This document shows, one piece after another, positions 26,305-35,186 of a stretch of DNA of 64,000 nucleotides; position 1 is the stretch's first letter, and each line of letters opens with the position of its first letter. The position numbers were made by a program, and so were the translations under genes. The notes beneath the pieces were generated by a model. That model had not been told where the DNA came from. It worked only from the letters and a program-made list of their open reading frames with translations, and made no database searches. The stretch lies in contig NZ_BNJF01000001.1 of assembly GCF_016587355.1 (NCBI RefSeq), positions 124,001 through 188,000 on the forward strand. Direction: 5' to 3'. Origin of the DNA: Ktedonospora formicarum (GTDB taxonomy: Bacteria; Chloroflexota; Ktedonobacteria; Ktedonobacterales; Ktedonobacteraceae).

Positions 26305-27354
26305 ATGCGCGAACAACCAGAAATTTCAGCGGAACTCCTACGAAGCTGCTTACAGGAGCACTACCATCTGATCCCTGCTACACTAGATTTTCTTCCTCTG
26401 GGTCTGGATTATCGGGCCGGTGTCTACCAAATAATAAGCCAGGAGGGAGATGCTTATTTGCTCAAGGTGCGGTCAGGAATACTTTATGAGCCAGGATGCC
26501 TTGTGCCAGCCTACCTCAGTGAGCAAGGCATTGCAGCAGTCGTCGCCCCTCTTCCCACCAAAGACCATGCGTTGTGGGCAAAAATCGAGGATTTGACTGT
26601 CATCGTGTACCCTTTTATTAAAGGCGAGACAACCTGGCGAGGTATGACAGATACACAGTGGGAGGAGACGGGATCTATCTTCAAACAAATTCACGAGGTT
26701 GTTCCACTATCTGCAGGCTTTGAATCATTACGCAAGGAAACATTTGACCCAACTGGCTATATCCAGTGGATACAGATGTTTGAGACCCAACATCTACATA
26801 CATCTGGTGGAGAAAGTTCCTCACAGCAAGCTCTTCGCTCCTCCTGGATTAAGAACCAGGAAGTCATTCATGCGGTAATGAGCTCTCTAGAAAAGCTCGC
26901 AGAAATGCTTCAAAAGCGCAATCTTCCCTTTGTTATCTGCCATGCGGATCTTCATCCCGCCAATCTGCTTCGTGCTCCATCTGAACGGGTATTTGTGATC
27001 GACTGGGATGAAGTAATGCTGGCCCCCAAGGAGCGCGACTTCCTCTTTATTAAGGAATCGCCAGACGCTAGTGAGACATTGCCCGGAACTCCAGCCTTTT
27101 TTCACGGTTATGGACAAGTGGAGATCGACTGGATCGCGCTCACCTACTATCGCTACGAGCGCGTGATTCAAGATGTGATCGCCTGTGCTGAGAATGTGTG
27201 TCTGAGGGATGATCTGGGAGAGGGTGATAAGGAGAGTGAAGCTCAGCTATTCCAGGATGTATTGGCGGAGGGCGGCGAGATTGATGCTGCCATTCATGTC
27301 TCGGCTCATCTTTCCCCTAATCCTACTGTTCCTATCAGGAGGAACGCTGAGTGA
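26305..27354 (+). CDS. Aminoglycoside phosphotransferase-family kinase
   Basis: A 349-residue APH-fold kinase. The catalytic loop CHADLHPANLL and the metal motif VIDWDEVMLAPKERD are intact, and an ATP-binding YQI...YLLKVRSG segment is at the N-terminus. The catalytic region is reminiscent of spectinomycin phosphotransferase APH(9), but many such proteins phosphorylate other small molecules, so resistance is not established. ATG at 26305 follows GGAAG by 9 nt. It is 80 bp after the TetR gene and may be co-transcribed with it. Confidence 0.8.
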   Translation: MREQPEISAELLRSCLQEHYHLIPATLDFLPLGLDYRAGVYQIISQEGDAYLLKVRSGILYEPGCLVPAYLSEQGIAAVVAPLPTKDHALWAKIEDLTVIVYPFIKGETTWRGMTDTQWEETGSIFKQIHEVVPLSAGFESLRKETFDPTGYIQWIQMFETQHLHTSGGESSSQQALRSSWIKNQEVIHAVMSSLEKLAEMLQKRNLPFVICHADLHPANLLRAPSERVFVIDWDEVMLAPKERDFLFIKESPDASETLPGTPAFFHGYGQVEIDWIALTYYRYERVIQDVIACAENVCLRDDLGEGDKESEAQLFQDVLAEGGEIDAAIHVSAHLSPNPTVPIRRNAE

Positions 27355-27458
27355 GAGATCATTCTTCGACCAGTTGTGCTTTAAAACCTCGACTGTAAAA
27401 GGCTTATCCGCAGTTTATGGATTAGAAGATTGCATATACATATTTCAGGAGAGATATC

Positions 27459-27699
27459 GTGACTGCACTACAACCATGTCGCGTCTGTGGCTCCCAGATT
27501 TCTTCGCAGAGCGAAATGTATTGGGAAGATACTCTTTGGTATTTTCCTCTTCGTCGTAGACATTCTCTTGCTAATCCCTTTTGACGGCGCGTTGCGCACG
27601 CCCGTTATCTGGCTACCTGCTCTCATCGCTCTCATCTATACCGCCATTGCACTGCATTCCGCTTTCCATAAACAAGGCGAAGCCAACACTCGCGCATAG
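27459..27699 (+). pseudogene. Small zinc-ribbon/two-helix membrane protein, frame interrupted
   Basis: GTG 27459 has a strong AGGAG ribosome site and begins PCRVCGSQISSQSE, half a zinc ribbon, but this frame soon ends. The next frame reads CIGKILFGIFLFVVDILLLI and IWLPALIALIYTAIAL, two membrane helices. Removing one A from AAA at 27514-27516 would join them, giving C-x2-C-x10-C, the usual zinc-ribbon spacing. I read this as one gene of about 80 codons broken by a one-base insertion or a sequencing error. Function unknown. Confidence 0.5.
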
Positions 27700-27850
27700 T
27701 CGCTCGCTCAATCGTCAAGTTCTAACGATGCAGCGCAAGAGGATACTAAAATTGCAGGCATCCTGAATGGTTAGGATGCCTGCTTATCTCAAGGCTCTAC
27801 AAAAGCGTGAAAAGCCTCTGGTGCCGAATAAGGTGAAGTCTGATTATATT

Positions 27851-29215
27851 TTAATCATCCTGCCGATCCGCCCCACGTCCACGGCTGAAGGCGCGTGCCA
27901 TAGCGCGTTTGGCGGGGGGAATATGATTAATAGCGCGCAGCATCGTGCGCTGGGTTGCCATAATAGCTGGTCCGATCACCGGCTTATGAATGGGCGCATT
28001 GGCGTCCATCTGAGCAAGCGATTGTTTGACAGCCTCCGCACCGTATTTCTGCATTTTCTCCTCATAGCCGTGGATGGCGGTCAGCAAATCCAGCTTGCCA
28101 TTGTGCACAGCTACAAGCTGCTTGCAGAGCAGTTGAGCATCACGTAGAGCAGTGTTTGCGCCAGCTCCCCGGCCTGGAGTCATTGTGTGGATGGCATCGC
28201 CCAGCAATGTAATATTCGTGGTCGCCCAGGGCTCGATAGGCAGCGATGTGCGAATGTTCACCGGCAGTGCCGTCGAGGGATCTGAACGCGCGATCAGGGT
28301 GCGCAAATTAGGGTGCCAGGAGCTGGTCATTTCCTGGGTCACTGCCACCAGTTCTTCTCCGCGCAGGCTCATGGGATTGCGCGGAAATTTATGGCGAGGA
28401 GCCCACAAGCCCCAACCGATATAGTCGCTCTCATTGTCGTATAACATGCCCGGCCAGTGAGCCAGCACCTCAGCCTCATTCACGCCAATCCCTGGCTTGA
28501 GCTGGCCATCGTGTCGCCAGGGAAACTCCACCATATGTAGAATGAACCCAAGACCTCCAGACGCGAAGATCATACTCATGCCCTTGAACACCTTCTCCGA
28601 AACCAGCGCCACATTTTCCGGTGTCATCGGCACCTTGGCCCCTGCGGAAAGCAGACCTGTCTCCACGAGCGTAGCATGAGGTAGATATTGCCGACGCACC
28701 CGCGAACTTGCCCCATCCGCCGCCACCAGGACCGTACCTGTCGCGCTGGAACCATCTTCAAAAAAGGCAGTCACCGTACCATCTTCATGCTGCTCATAAC
28801 GCGTAAATGTCTTATCAAAGTGAACAACACTCTCTTCAAGCCCACTCAAAAGAACCTGACGCATCGTCATGCGGCTGACTGTATGCTCCCGTTTCGCTGG
28901 ATCAGGATCGTCCGCCATCAGTGTGCTCTCCATGATCATCAACTCTTGCATCTGCTCGGTGAGCAAATTTAAGTAGAGTGGAGGCCGCGCACAGGTGGCA
29001 AGGAAGGTTTCAAACAGCTCAGGTGGCAGATTGGCCCGCAAGCCCCGAATACCATCGGGACCAATGCCAACGCGGAAGCCCTGCAAGGGATTGATGCGCG
29101 TACGATCACGTTCATACACCGCCACACTAATACCAGCTTGTTTCAGCCCTTGTGCCAGGCACAACCCGCCGGTACCGGCCCCGATAATGATAATATGCAA
29201 TGGTTGGGTAGACAT
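27851..29215 (-). CDS. FAD-dependent monooxygenase
   Basis: A 454-residue flavin monooxygenase of the PHBH/kynurenine monooxygenase type. Visible: Rossmann motif IIIGAGTGGLCLAQGL, VAADGASSRVRR (DG motif) and LLGDAIHTMTPGRGAGAN (GD motif). Such enzymes hydroxylate aromatic or polyketide compounds using NAD(P)H and O2; the substrate is not known. It is divergent from a marR gene with palindromes between, indicating inducible detoxification. The C-terminus has a basic tail (RAMARAFSRGRGADR). Confidence 0.88.
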   Translation of the reverse strand: MSTQPLHIIIIGAGTGGLCLAQGLKQAGISVAVYERDRTRINPLQGFRVGIGPDGIRGLRANLPPELFETFLATCARPPLYLNLLTEQMQELMIMESTLMADDPDPAKREHTVSRMTMRQVLLSGLEESVVHFDKTFTRYEQHEDGTVTAFFEDGSSATGTVLVAADGASSRVRRQYLPHATLVETGLLSAGAKVPMTPENVALVSEKVFKGMSMIFASGGLGFILHMVEFPWRHDGQLKPGIGVNEAEVLAHWPGMLYDNESDYIGWGLWAPRHKFPRNPMSLRGEELVAVTQEMTSSWHPNLRTLIARSDPSTALPVNIRTSLPIEPWATTNITLLGDAIHTMTPGRGAGANTALRDAQLLCKQLVAVHNGKLDLLTAIHGYEEKMQKYGAEAVKQSLAQMDANAPIHKPVIGPAIMATQRTMLRAINHIPPAKRAMARAFSRGRGADRQDD

Positions 29216-29230
29216 CGAATTACTCCTTCT

Positions 29231-29309
29231 GCTACACTAATTTTAGTAGCCAAACATCACATCGAATAAAAATGACAGCCACTTGATATTACAATAACTA
29301 AAATAGTTA
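29231..29309. promoter_or_regulatory. Paired MarR-type operator candidates
   Basis: Two inverted repeats built on ACTAA/TTAGT: GCTACACTAATTTTAGTAGC (29231-29250, imperfect) and TAACTAAAATAGTTA (29295-29309, perfect 6-bp arms). They flank the region between the divergent monooxygenase and marR genes. Confidence 0.5.
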
Positions 29310-29326
29310 CGCAGGAGGAAGCAAAA

Positions 29327-29884
29327 ATGTTGCAGAGAAATCAGAAAGGAGAGGACAACTTGGAGGGAGAGAGGCAGACGCAGGCGCAAACAGAAGAAAG
29401 TGTGCAGGCCAAACAGCAGCATGATCGCGCCGAATTGTTGAGAGAGCTAATCAGTGAGATGCAGCGCAGCACCGATGTCTCAACCTTTTTTCTTCACTTC
29501 GTGGCGGCCCAAACAGGTATTCATGTCACCGATATGAAAGTGCTGAGCCTGATCGAGCGCCTGGGTCCGCTTAACGCAAGCCGCATCGCCGATCTCAGCG
29601 GGCTGACAACGGGGGCAATCACCTTTGTGCTCGATCGCCTGGAAAAGCTCGGTTATGCTCGTCGCGTGCGCTCGGCGAAAGATCGCCGAGTTGTGCTCAT
29701 GGAAATTAATTCTGAAGCACTCGAAGATAAAATCGGCAAATATTTTATGCGCATGGCCGAGGTTACGACCGAGGCCGCGACTCAGCTAACTGATGAGCAG
29801 CTGTCTCTAATTGTCCATTTTACGCAGAAGCTGAATACACTGGCTGAAGAGGTGTTGCAAGGAATGAAAAACGATAGCAAGTAG
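29327..29884 (+). CDS. MarR-family transcriptional regulator
   Basis: A 185-residue winged-helix regulator. The DNA-binding region LNASRIADLSGLTTGAITFV followed by LDRLEKLGYARRVRSAKDRR (recognition helix and wing with DRR) is typical. An extra 30-residue charged N-terminus (EGERQTQAQTEESVQAKQ) precedes the dimer helices. AGGAGG lies upstream of the ATG. It probably represses the divergent flavin monooxygenase and responds to a phenolic or related ligand. Confidence 0.9.
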   Translation: MLQRNQKGEDNLEGERQTQAQTEESVQAKQQHDRAELLRELISEMQRSTDVSTFFLHFVAAQTGIHVTDMKVLSLIERLGPLNASRIADLSGLTTGAITFVLDRLEKLGYARRVRSAKDRRVVLMEINSEALEDKIGKYFMRMAEVTTEAATQLTDEQLSLIVHFTQKLNTLAEEVLQGMKNDSK

Positions 29885-30028
29885 CATCGAGACTTCCTCC
29901 CGTTCGGGCCAAGCAACAATCGGTGATCGCACAAAGCGTAGAAGGAATACACATGCGACTGCTTCTGGTAGTAGAGCCGAATCGCTTATCCAATGGATAA
30001 GTTTTTGATATAAGAAACCTGACATTGT

Positions 30029-30361
30029 TTAGCGTAGCCAGCCGCGTCTTATGAGAAAGTTGAGTATCGGATCAACAGTCAAGAGATAGGCATTAAACAG
30101 CAAGAGCACACAACAAAGTACGAAGGAAAACGGAAAGAACGCGGGTATATATCTGCATATATCCAAGAGAATACCTGTAGCAAAAAATACAAGAAATATG
30201 ATCCGGCCGTAGCTTTTCCCTAGCCTACGGCGTACATATCTTTTGAACTGATAGAGTCGGCTTTTGGCCTTTAATGCGAGCTGAAGATTTTTGCGATCCC
30301 CTGGGGCATCAGGCTTTTGCATTAAAGCTATTCGGAAATGCTCAATATGAACTCCCAGCAT
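30029..30361 (-). CDS. Small membrane protein of unknown function
   Basis: About 110 residues with a basic helical N-terminal half (KAKSRLYQFKRYVRRRLGK) and two membrane helices (IIFLVFFATGILLDIC, FSFVLCCVLLLFNAYLL). The ATG at 30361 lies inside the end of the truncated AAA ATPase gene (20-bp overlap), suggesting that the two were once coupled. There is no clear ribosome site; an ATG at 30328 is another possible start. No family recognised. Confidence 0.45.
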   Translation of the reverse strand: MLGVHIEHFRIALMQKPDAPGDRKNLQLALKAKSRLYQFKRYVRRRLGKSYGRIIFLVFFATGILLDICRYIPAFFPFSFVLCCVLLLFNAYLLTVDPILNFLIRRGWLR

Positions 30362-30790
30362 TGCTATAGGTTGCGTAGTTCTTTGCAGTCTGAAGCCATT
30401 CCAGGGTTGAAGGTTTAACCTTTTGCAACGCGACAACGATGTCTTCTGTCCGAATGGGGCGGACTTTGCCTGTTTTCATAGCGCTCACAATCGCGCTGTC
30501 TGCGGCGGCATCACAGATCGCCTTAATATCCGCGCCAGAATATTTTTGCATGTTCCTGGCTAGTTTGACATAATCGATGGCTTCAACTGGCCTGCCTTTC
30601 ATATGCAGTTGTAATATTTCCGCGCGGGCCTGTAGATCGGGAGGAGGGACAAAAAGCACGCGATCAAATCTGCCAGGACGGCGCAACGATGAATCTACGA
30701 ACCAGGGGCTATTTGTTGCCCCTAATACCAATATCTCGCTATTGTCGGACGCGATGCCATCGAGTTCATTTCGGAACATCTCTGACAACC
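30342..30790 (-). pseudogene. C-terminal fragment of an AAA ATPase
   Basis: About 150 residues of an AAA ATPase of the CDC48/FtsH/VPS4 type: MFRNELDGI, sensor 1 LVLGATNSPW, arginine-finger region LRRPGRFDR, and the lid YSGADIKAICDAAADSAI. The Walker A and B parts that must precede are missing. Homology stops at about 30790, exactly where an unrelated plus-strand gene fragment begins, so the gene was cut by a rearrangement. It cannot hydrolyse ATP. Confidence 0.75.
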
Positions 30791-30955
30791 TTACACCTGT
30801 TAAAAGAACGGGAAGTGGCAAATATTCTCAATATCCCTTACGAGACGGTGACACAAGTTGCGCTCATTCCAACGGCGTACACATTAGGAGACGAGTTCAA
30901 ACCAGCGACGCGCAAACCAGTGGAACAGATACTTCATGTCGACTCCTGGCAGGAA
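30785..30955 (+). pseudogene. C-terminal fragment of a nitroreductase-family protein
   Basis: A short plus-strand frame reading LLKEREVANILNIPYETVTQ, VALIPTAYTLGDEFKPATRK and PVEQILHVDSW. This is the usual end of flavin nitroreductases (V-T-Q-V-A-L-I-P...PVEE). The N-terminal 150 or so residues are missing, the left end coinciding with the break in the AAA fragment. Non-functional. Confidence 0.6.
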
Positions 30956-31229
30956 CGCGAAAACACAAACAGGAAGAACAGGGACAAACGGTGATCTCCA
31001 CCGGCCCCTATCACTATGTGCGTCATCCGCTCTATGCCGGTGGCTCCTCCTCTTTCTCGGAACGCCTCTACTGCTTGGATCGTGGTATGGCTTACTGTTC
31101 GCTCTGGTCATGATCACGGGGATGACGGTACGAGCAGTCCTGGAGGAACGCGTATTGCGAGAGGAATTGCCAGGATATAATGACTATATGACACATGCCA
31201 AAGATCGCTTCATCCCATATATCTGGTAA
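30955..31229 (+). pseudogene. Fragment of an isoprenylcysteine methyltransferase-like protein, frameshifted
   Basis: EEQGQTVISTGPYHYVRHPL and YAGG lie in one frame, then FLGTPLLLGSWYGLLFALVM and VLEERVLREELPGYNDYM in another, ending DRFIPYIW. This is the conserved C-terminal half of ICMT/phospholipid methyltransferase-like membrane proteins. The N-terminal helices are missing and the frame changes near 31045. It follows the nitroreductase fragment without a gap, so two deletions have joined three gene remnants. Confidence 0.65.
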
Positions 31230-31305
31230 GCTGGCGCGGATCATGTTTGGAAGGAGGAGGGAATGCCAGCACCTTCCAAACATGAGGCTCCATAAGGGAT
31301 CGAGA

Positions 31306-31773
31306 TTAGCAATTACTCGCACCAGTGGCATCAGCAGCTAGCAAATGAGCCTTCAAACAATCAAAGAATTGACTGGTAAGCTTCTCTGCAGTGCTGCTCA
31401 TAAGGCGTGCCCCCACGCTGGCAAGCGTGCCACGCACCACAACATGGGCGTTCCAATCCATACGCGTCTGCTCTGCCTCTTCCGCAACGAGACGCATACT
31501 ACCTTCCAATTCAACGGCACTTCCTGGAGCATTCCCACGCCCCTTGATGACCATATGATCTGGCTCATGCATCTCTGGACGGGTGATATCAAGTGTAAAT
31601 TTTGCCTTCACAGGCCCCACGCCCGCCGCAATCACAGCTTTCCAGTGCTCAGTTTCCAATTCTTCCAAACTCTGAAAACCAGGGGCGCATAATGCCACTT
31701 TATGTACATCCAGTAGATAGGCCCACGCGCGTTCAATAGATACCGCAATCGTCTGAGAACCCGAAAATTCCAT
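31306..31773 (-). CDS. coxG: CO dehydrogenase accessory protein CoxG (SRPBCC family)
   Basis: A 155-residue SRPBCC-fold protein. Typical CoxG features: MEFSGSQTIAVSIERAWAYL, LCAPGFQSLEE near the N-terminus and VRGTLASVGARLMSSTAEKL near the end. CoxG is thought to link CO dehydrogenase to the membrane and its quinone pool. ATG at 31773 has AAAGGTGAG upstream; the longer frame to 31893 overlaps the gene before it and is rejected. It lies 7 bp after the XdhC-like gene and is the last gene of the cox operon. Confidence 0.87.
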   Translation of the reverse strand: MEFSGSQTIAVSIERAWAYLLDVHKVALCAPGFQSLEELETEHWKAVIAAGVGPVKAKFTLDITRPEMHEPDHMVIKGRGNAPGSAVELEGSMRLVAEEAEQTRMDWNAHVVVRGTLASVGARLMSSTAEKLTSQFFDCLKAHLLAADATGASNC

Positions 31774-31780
31774 CGTCTGC

Positions 31781-32734
31781 TCACCTTTCGCTTTGTACGA
31801 GATACGCTTCTGGATTCGCTTCAAACAGGCGTTTGCAGGCCGGACAGCATAAATAGACCTCACGACCATTATAGGTGCTGTGATGGCGGGCATCAGCTAC
31901 TGTTACCATCATGCCACACACAGGATCAAGAGCCGTATCCTGTATCGCAGAAGCGAGAGCGTCTTGCCCTTCAGTGGCGCGATCCTCCTCCAGCAGACGT
32001 AATTGCCTACGAACCTGCACTAGTTCGGCCAGGATACTCGCTGCGATTTCTTCAGGGGTTTTCGCCCCAATATCAAGGCCAGCCGGGGCTTGTAAGCGCG
32101 AGATATGACGTTCTTCCAAGCCTGATGTGCGTAAATAGGCGCGGCAAGTATCTGCCCGGCGGCGACTTGCAACCATTCCTACGTATGCAGCCGGGCTTTG
32201 CAATGCCTGTGTGAGCACATCCTCATCATATTGGCCGTGCGTCGCTACAACAATGAGTGTTCGTTGATCAATGGGAACCTGACGAATATCAGCATGATCC
32301 AGATGCGTGATCGCAAAGTCAAGTACTGGCGCAAGTTGCTGTAACGCCGTCACAACAGGCGAGTCGCCTACAAGGAGAAGCTGAGGCTGAGGAAAATGCG
32401 GCTCCATATAAATCTCCAATGTGCCACCACTGGTACACGTCATGGGAAAGACGTGCGCTTCACGATGGACGCCAGCGATATCTGGCGAACCAAGGCGTAA
32501 TAGATACGGTTCACCTTCCTCGCGCAGTGTACGCACAGCCTCTCGCACCACCACAGGTTGGGCGCAACTTCCTCCAATCCACCCCGTAATGTGCCCATCA
32601 ACCTCAATAATAGCTCTGGCTCCTGGTTTCGCTGACGTTGGACGTTCACACCACACGACGGTCGCAATGACGAAAGGTGTTTTTGCTTGCTCCAACTGGT
32701 GTGCGAGTTCCAGGAGCGTATGCGTAGAAGACAT
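31781..32734 (-). CDS. XdhC/CoxI-family molybdenum enzyme maturation protein fused to a YHS domain
   Basis: A 317-residue protein. Residues about 1-90 are the XdhC N-terminal domain (ERPTSAKPGARAII, GWIGGSCAQP), residues about 115-240 the Rossmann-type C-terminal domain (LLLVGDSPVV, AYVGMVASRRR, GLDIGAKTPEEIA). Residues about 265-312 form a YHS domain with DPVCGMMV and CCPACKRLFEANPEAYL. XdhC proteins bind and sulfurate the molybdenum cofactor; YHS domains bind metals, often copper. CO dehydrogenase needs a Mo-S-Cu site, so a metal-binding tail on the maturation factor is suggestive. GGAGG precedes the ATG. Confidence 0.88.
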   Translation of the reverse strand: MSSTHTLLELAHQLEQAKTPFVIATVVWCERPTSAKPGARAIIEVDGHITGWIGGSCAQPVVVREAVRTLREEGEPYLLRLGSPDIAGVHREAHVFPMTCTSGGTLEIYMEPHFPQPQLLLVGDSPVVTALQQLAPVLDFAITHLDHADIRQVPIDQRTLIVVATHGQYDEDVLTQALQSPAAYVGMVASRRRADTCRAYLRTSGLEERHISRLQAPAGLDIGAKTPEEIAASILAELVQVRRQLRLLEEDRATEGQDALASAIQDTALDPVCGMMVTVADARHHSTYNGREVYLCCPACKRLFEANPEAYLVQSER

Positions 32735-32816
32735 ACCGACCTCCGACAGAAAAAGAGAGGGCGACGAGGCTTTCTGCTGATGCGTAGTCGCGCCGCCCAG
32801 AAGTACCGAGAAACGA

Positions 32817-35186
32817 TCAGTCTGAGGTCAATCCCTTTTCTTCGAGAACCTTCCATACCTTCCAGGGCGTCAGTGGCATATCGATATGGCGTACGCCAAC
32901 ATGTGCCAATGCATCCACGACAGCGTTCACAATCGCCTGAGGCGCTCCTACTGTCGGCGATTCGCCAACCCCTTTCGCTCCAATGGGATGATGGGGGGAA
33001 GGAGTGATGGTCCGGTCCGTCTCCCAGAGAGGGGTCTCCATTGCGGTTGGTATGAGATAATCCTGGAAATTTCCAGCCAGGATATTACCATCCGCATCGT
33101 AGGCCAGTTCCTCATACATGGCAGGCGCCAACCCTTGTGTTAGCCCACCGTGGACTTGTCCCTCAACTACCATCGGATTGATAACTGTCCCGCAGTCATC
33201 AACTGCCATAAAGCGACGGATATGGACCATACCAGTGCCACAGTCGATATCTACCACACAGATATAGGCCCCGAAGGGGTAGGTAAGGTTGGGCGGATCA
33301 TAATAGTTGACCGCCTCCAATCCCGGTTCCAGAAATGGTGGGCAATTGGTATAGGCAGCAAAGGCTAACTCTTGAATAGTCTTCCCCTTGGCTGGTGCGC
33401 CTTTAACAAAGAACCGCCCAAGCTCCCATTCTAAATCTTCCTCACCTACTTCTAAGAGATAGGCCGCAATCTTTTTGGCTTTCTCACGTACTTTGCGAGC
33501 AGCTAAGGCCGTTGCGGCGCCAGCGACTGGCGTACTACGACTGGCATAGGTTCCCAGTCCATAAGGCGCAGTATCGGTATCGCCATGCTCTACATCAACA
33601 TCATCTGGCGAGAGCCCTAACTCCGCCGCAATAATCTGGGCAAAGGTTGTCTCATGTCCCTGCCCTTGCGTTTGCACGCCAATCCGTGCGAGCACTTTTC
33701 CTGTTGGATGGACCCGCACTTCGCAGCTATCAAACATCTGAATACCCGCGATATCAAAGTGCTTTCCTGGCCCAGCCCCAACAATTTCAGTAAATGTTGA
33801 GATCCCAATGCCCATCAGTTCGCCGCGCGCCCGCTTCTCTGCCTGCTCCTGACGCAGCGCTTCATAATCGACATTTTTCATCGCCAGGCGTAACGCGCCC
33901 TCATAATTGCCACTATCAAAGGTCCAGTTTAATGCCGAGCGATAGGGAAACGCCTCTGGCTTGATAAAATTTTGCAGACGTAACTGCGCCGGATCTTTCC
34001 CTAAATCATGCGCCAGAGTATCCATCATACGCTCAATCAGGTACGATGCTTCCGTGACGCGAAATGAGCAACGATAGGCAATACCTCCTGGCGCTTTATT
34101 GGTATGCACTGCATCAACATCTACAAAGGCATGCTTAAAGTCATAAGAGCCTGTGCAGATGTGGAATAGGCCCGCCGGAAATTTTGTTGGCTGTGCTGCG
34201 GCATCAAAGGCTCCATGATCGGCCAGGGTATGGACACGTAGCGCATTGACCATGCCATCTTTATCCGCTGCGATCTCCGCATGAATATGGTAATCGCGAG
34301 CAAAGCCAGTACTCCCTATATTTTCAGAGCGATCCTCGATCCATTTCACTGGCTTACCTGTCGTCACCGAGGCAGCAACAGCGCAGACGTAACCTGGATA
34401 AATGGGAACTTTGTTGCCAAACCCGCCTCCAACATCTGGAGAGATAACACGGATACGATGCTCTGGTAGCCCAGCCACCAGCGCAAAGAGCGTGCGATGG
34501 GCATGCGGAGCCTGTGAGGTAAGCCAGACAGTGAGTTTTCCTGTTGCCTTACGATAGTCGGCAACACAGCCACAGGTCTCAATTGGCGCAGGATGGATAC
34601 GCGGAACATAGAGGTCTTGCCTGATCACCACCCCATTGCTCTCAGCTTCAGCAAAGGCAGCATTGGTCGCGTCTTCATCCCCTGTCTCCCAGTGATAAAT
34701 CTGGTTGGTCGGCTGCTTCTCTTTTTTATCGGGGCGCAGCAACGGCGCCTCAGGGGCAAGCGCCTTCTTGGGGTCAACAACAACGGGTAGAGGTTCATAA
34801 TCGACATCGACAGCGGCAACTCCGTCAGCAGCCGCGTAACGACTGGTCGCGACAACGAAGGCGACTTCTTGCATCTGATACAAAACACGATCAACGGCGA
34901 GCACTGCTTCCATATCGGCGGAAAGCGTTGGCATCCAGGCCAGATTAGCTGCTTCCAGGTCTTTCCCCGTGATAACTGCTACAACGCCAGAAACCTTCAG
35001 TGCTTCACTACTATCAATACTTTTAATGAGCGCGTGCGCATAGGGGCTGCGAACAATGTCTCCGTAGAGCATGCCTGGTAATTGCACATCGTCAACATAC
35101 TGTCCCTGCCCGCGAATAAAACGCGCATCCTCTTTCCGTTTATAGGGTTCGCCCAGGCGATGATGGGCATGTACTTCGCTTGCCAT
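32817..35186 (-). CDS. coxL: Form I aerobic CO dehydrogenase large subunit CoxL
   Basis: A 789-residue molybdenum hydroxylase large subunit. The active-site loop AYRCSFR (residues 370-376) matches the AYxCSFR signature of true (form I) CO dehydrogenases, with Cys373 as the copper ligand; form II enzymes have AYRGAGR instead. DVGGGFGNK (251-259), QGQGHETTFAQI and the glutamate in KGVGESPTVGAP are also present. It oxidises CO to CO2, passing electrons through CoxS and CoxM. The ATG shares one base with the coxS stop (TAATG). Confidence 0.96.
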   Translation of the reverse strand: MASEVHAHHRLGEPYKRKEDARFIRGQGQYVDDVQLPGMLYGDIVRSPYAHALIKSIDSSEALKVSGVVAVITGKDLEAANLAWMPTLSADMEAVLAVDRVLYQMQEVAFVVATSRYAAADGVAAVDVDYEPLPVVVDPKKALAPEAPLLRPDKKEKQPTNQIYHWETGDEDATNAAFAEAESNGVVIRQDLYVPRIHPAPIETCGCVADYRKATGKLTVWLTSQAPHAHRTLFALVAGLPEHRIRVISPDVGGGFGNKVPIYPGYVCAVAASVTTGKPVKWIEDRSENIGSTGFARDYHIHAEIAADKDGMVNALRVHTLADHGAFDAAAQPTKFPAGLFHICTGSYDFKHAFVDVDAVHTNKAPGGIAYRCSFRVTEASYLIERMMDTLAHDLGKDPAQLRLQNFIKPEAFPYRSALNWTFDSGNYEGALRLAMKNVDYEALRQEQAEKRARGELMGIGISTFTEIVGAGPGKHFDIAGIQMFDSCEVRVHPTGKVLARIGVQTQGQGHETTFAQIIAAELGLSPDDVDVEHGDTDTAPYGLGTYASRSTPVAGAATALAARKVREKAKKIAAYLLEVGEEDLEWELGRFFVKGAPAKGKTIQELAFAAYTNCPPFLEPGLEAVNYYDPPNLTYPFGAYICVVDIDCGTGMVHIRRFMAVDDCGTVINPMVVEGQVHGGLTQGLAPAMYEELAYDADGNILAGNFQDYLIPTAMETPLWETDRTITPSPHHPIGAKGVGESPTVGAPQAIVNAVVDALAHVGVRHIDMPLTPWKVWKVLEEKGLTSD

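Noticed and set aside
31781..31893. Long N-terminal extension of coxG
   Set aside because: It overlaps the XdhC-YHS gene in another frame; the start at 31773 has a ribosome site and matches the family.
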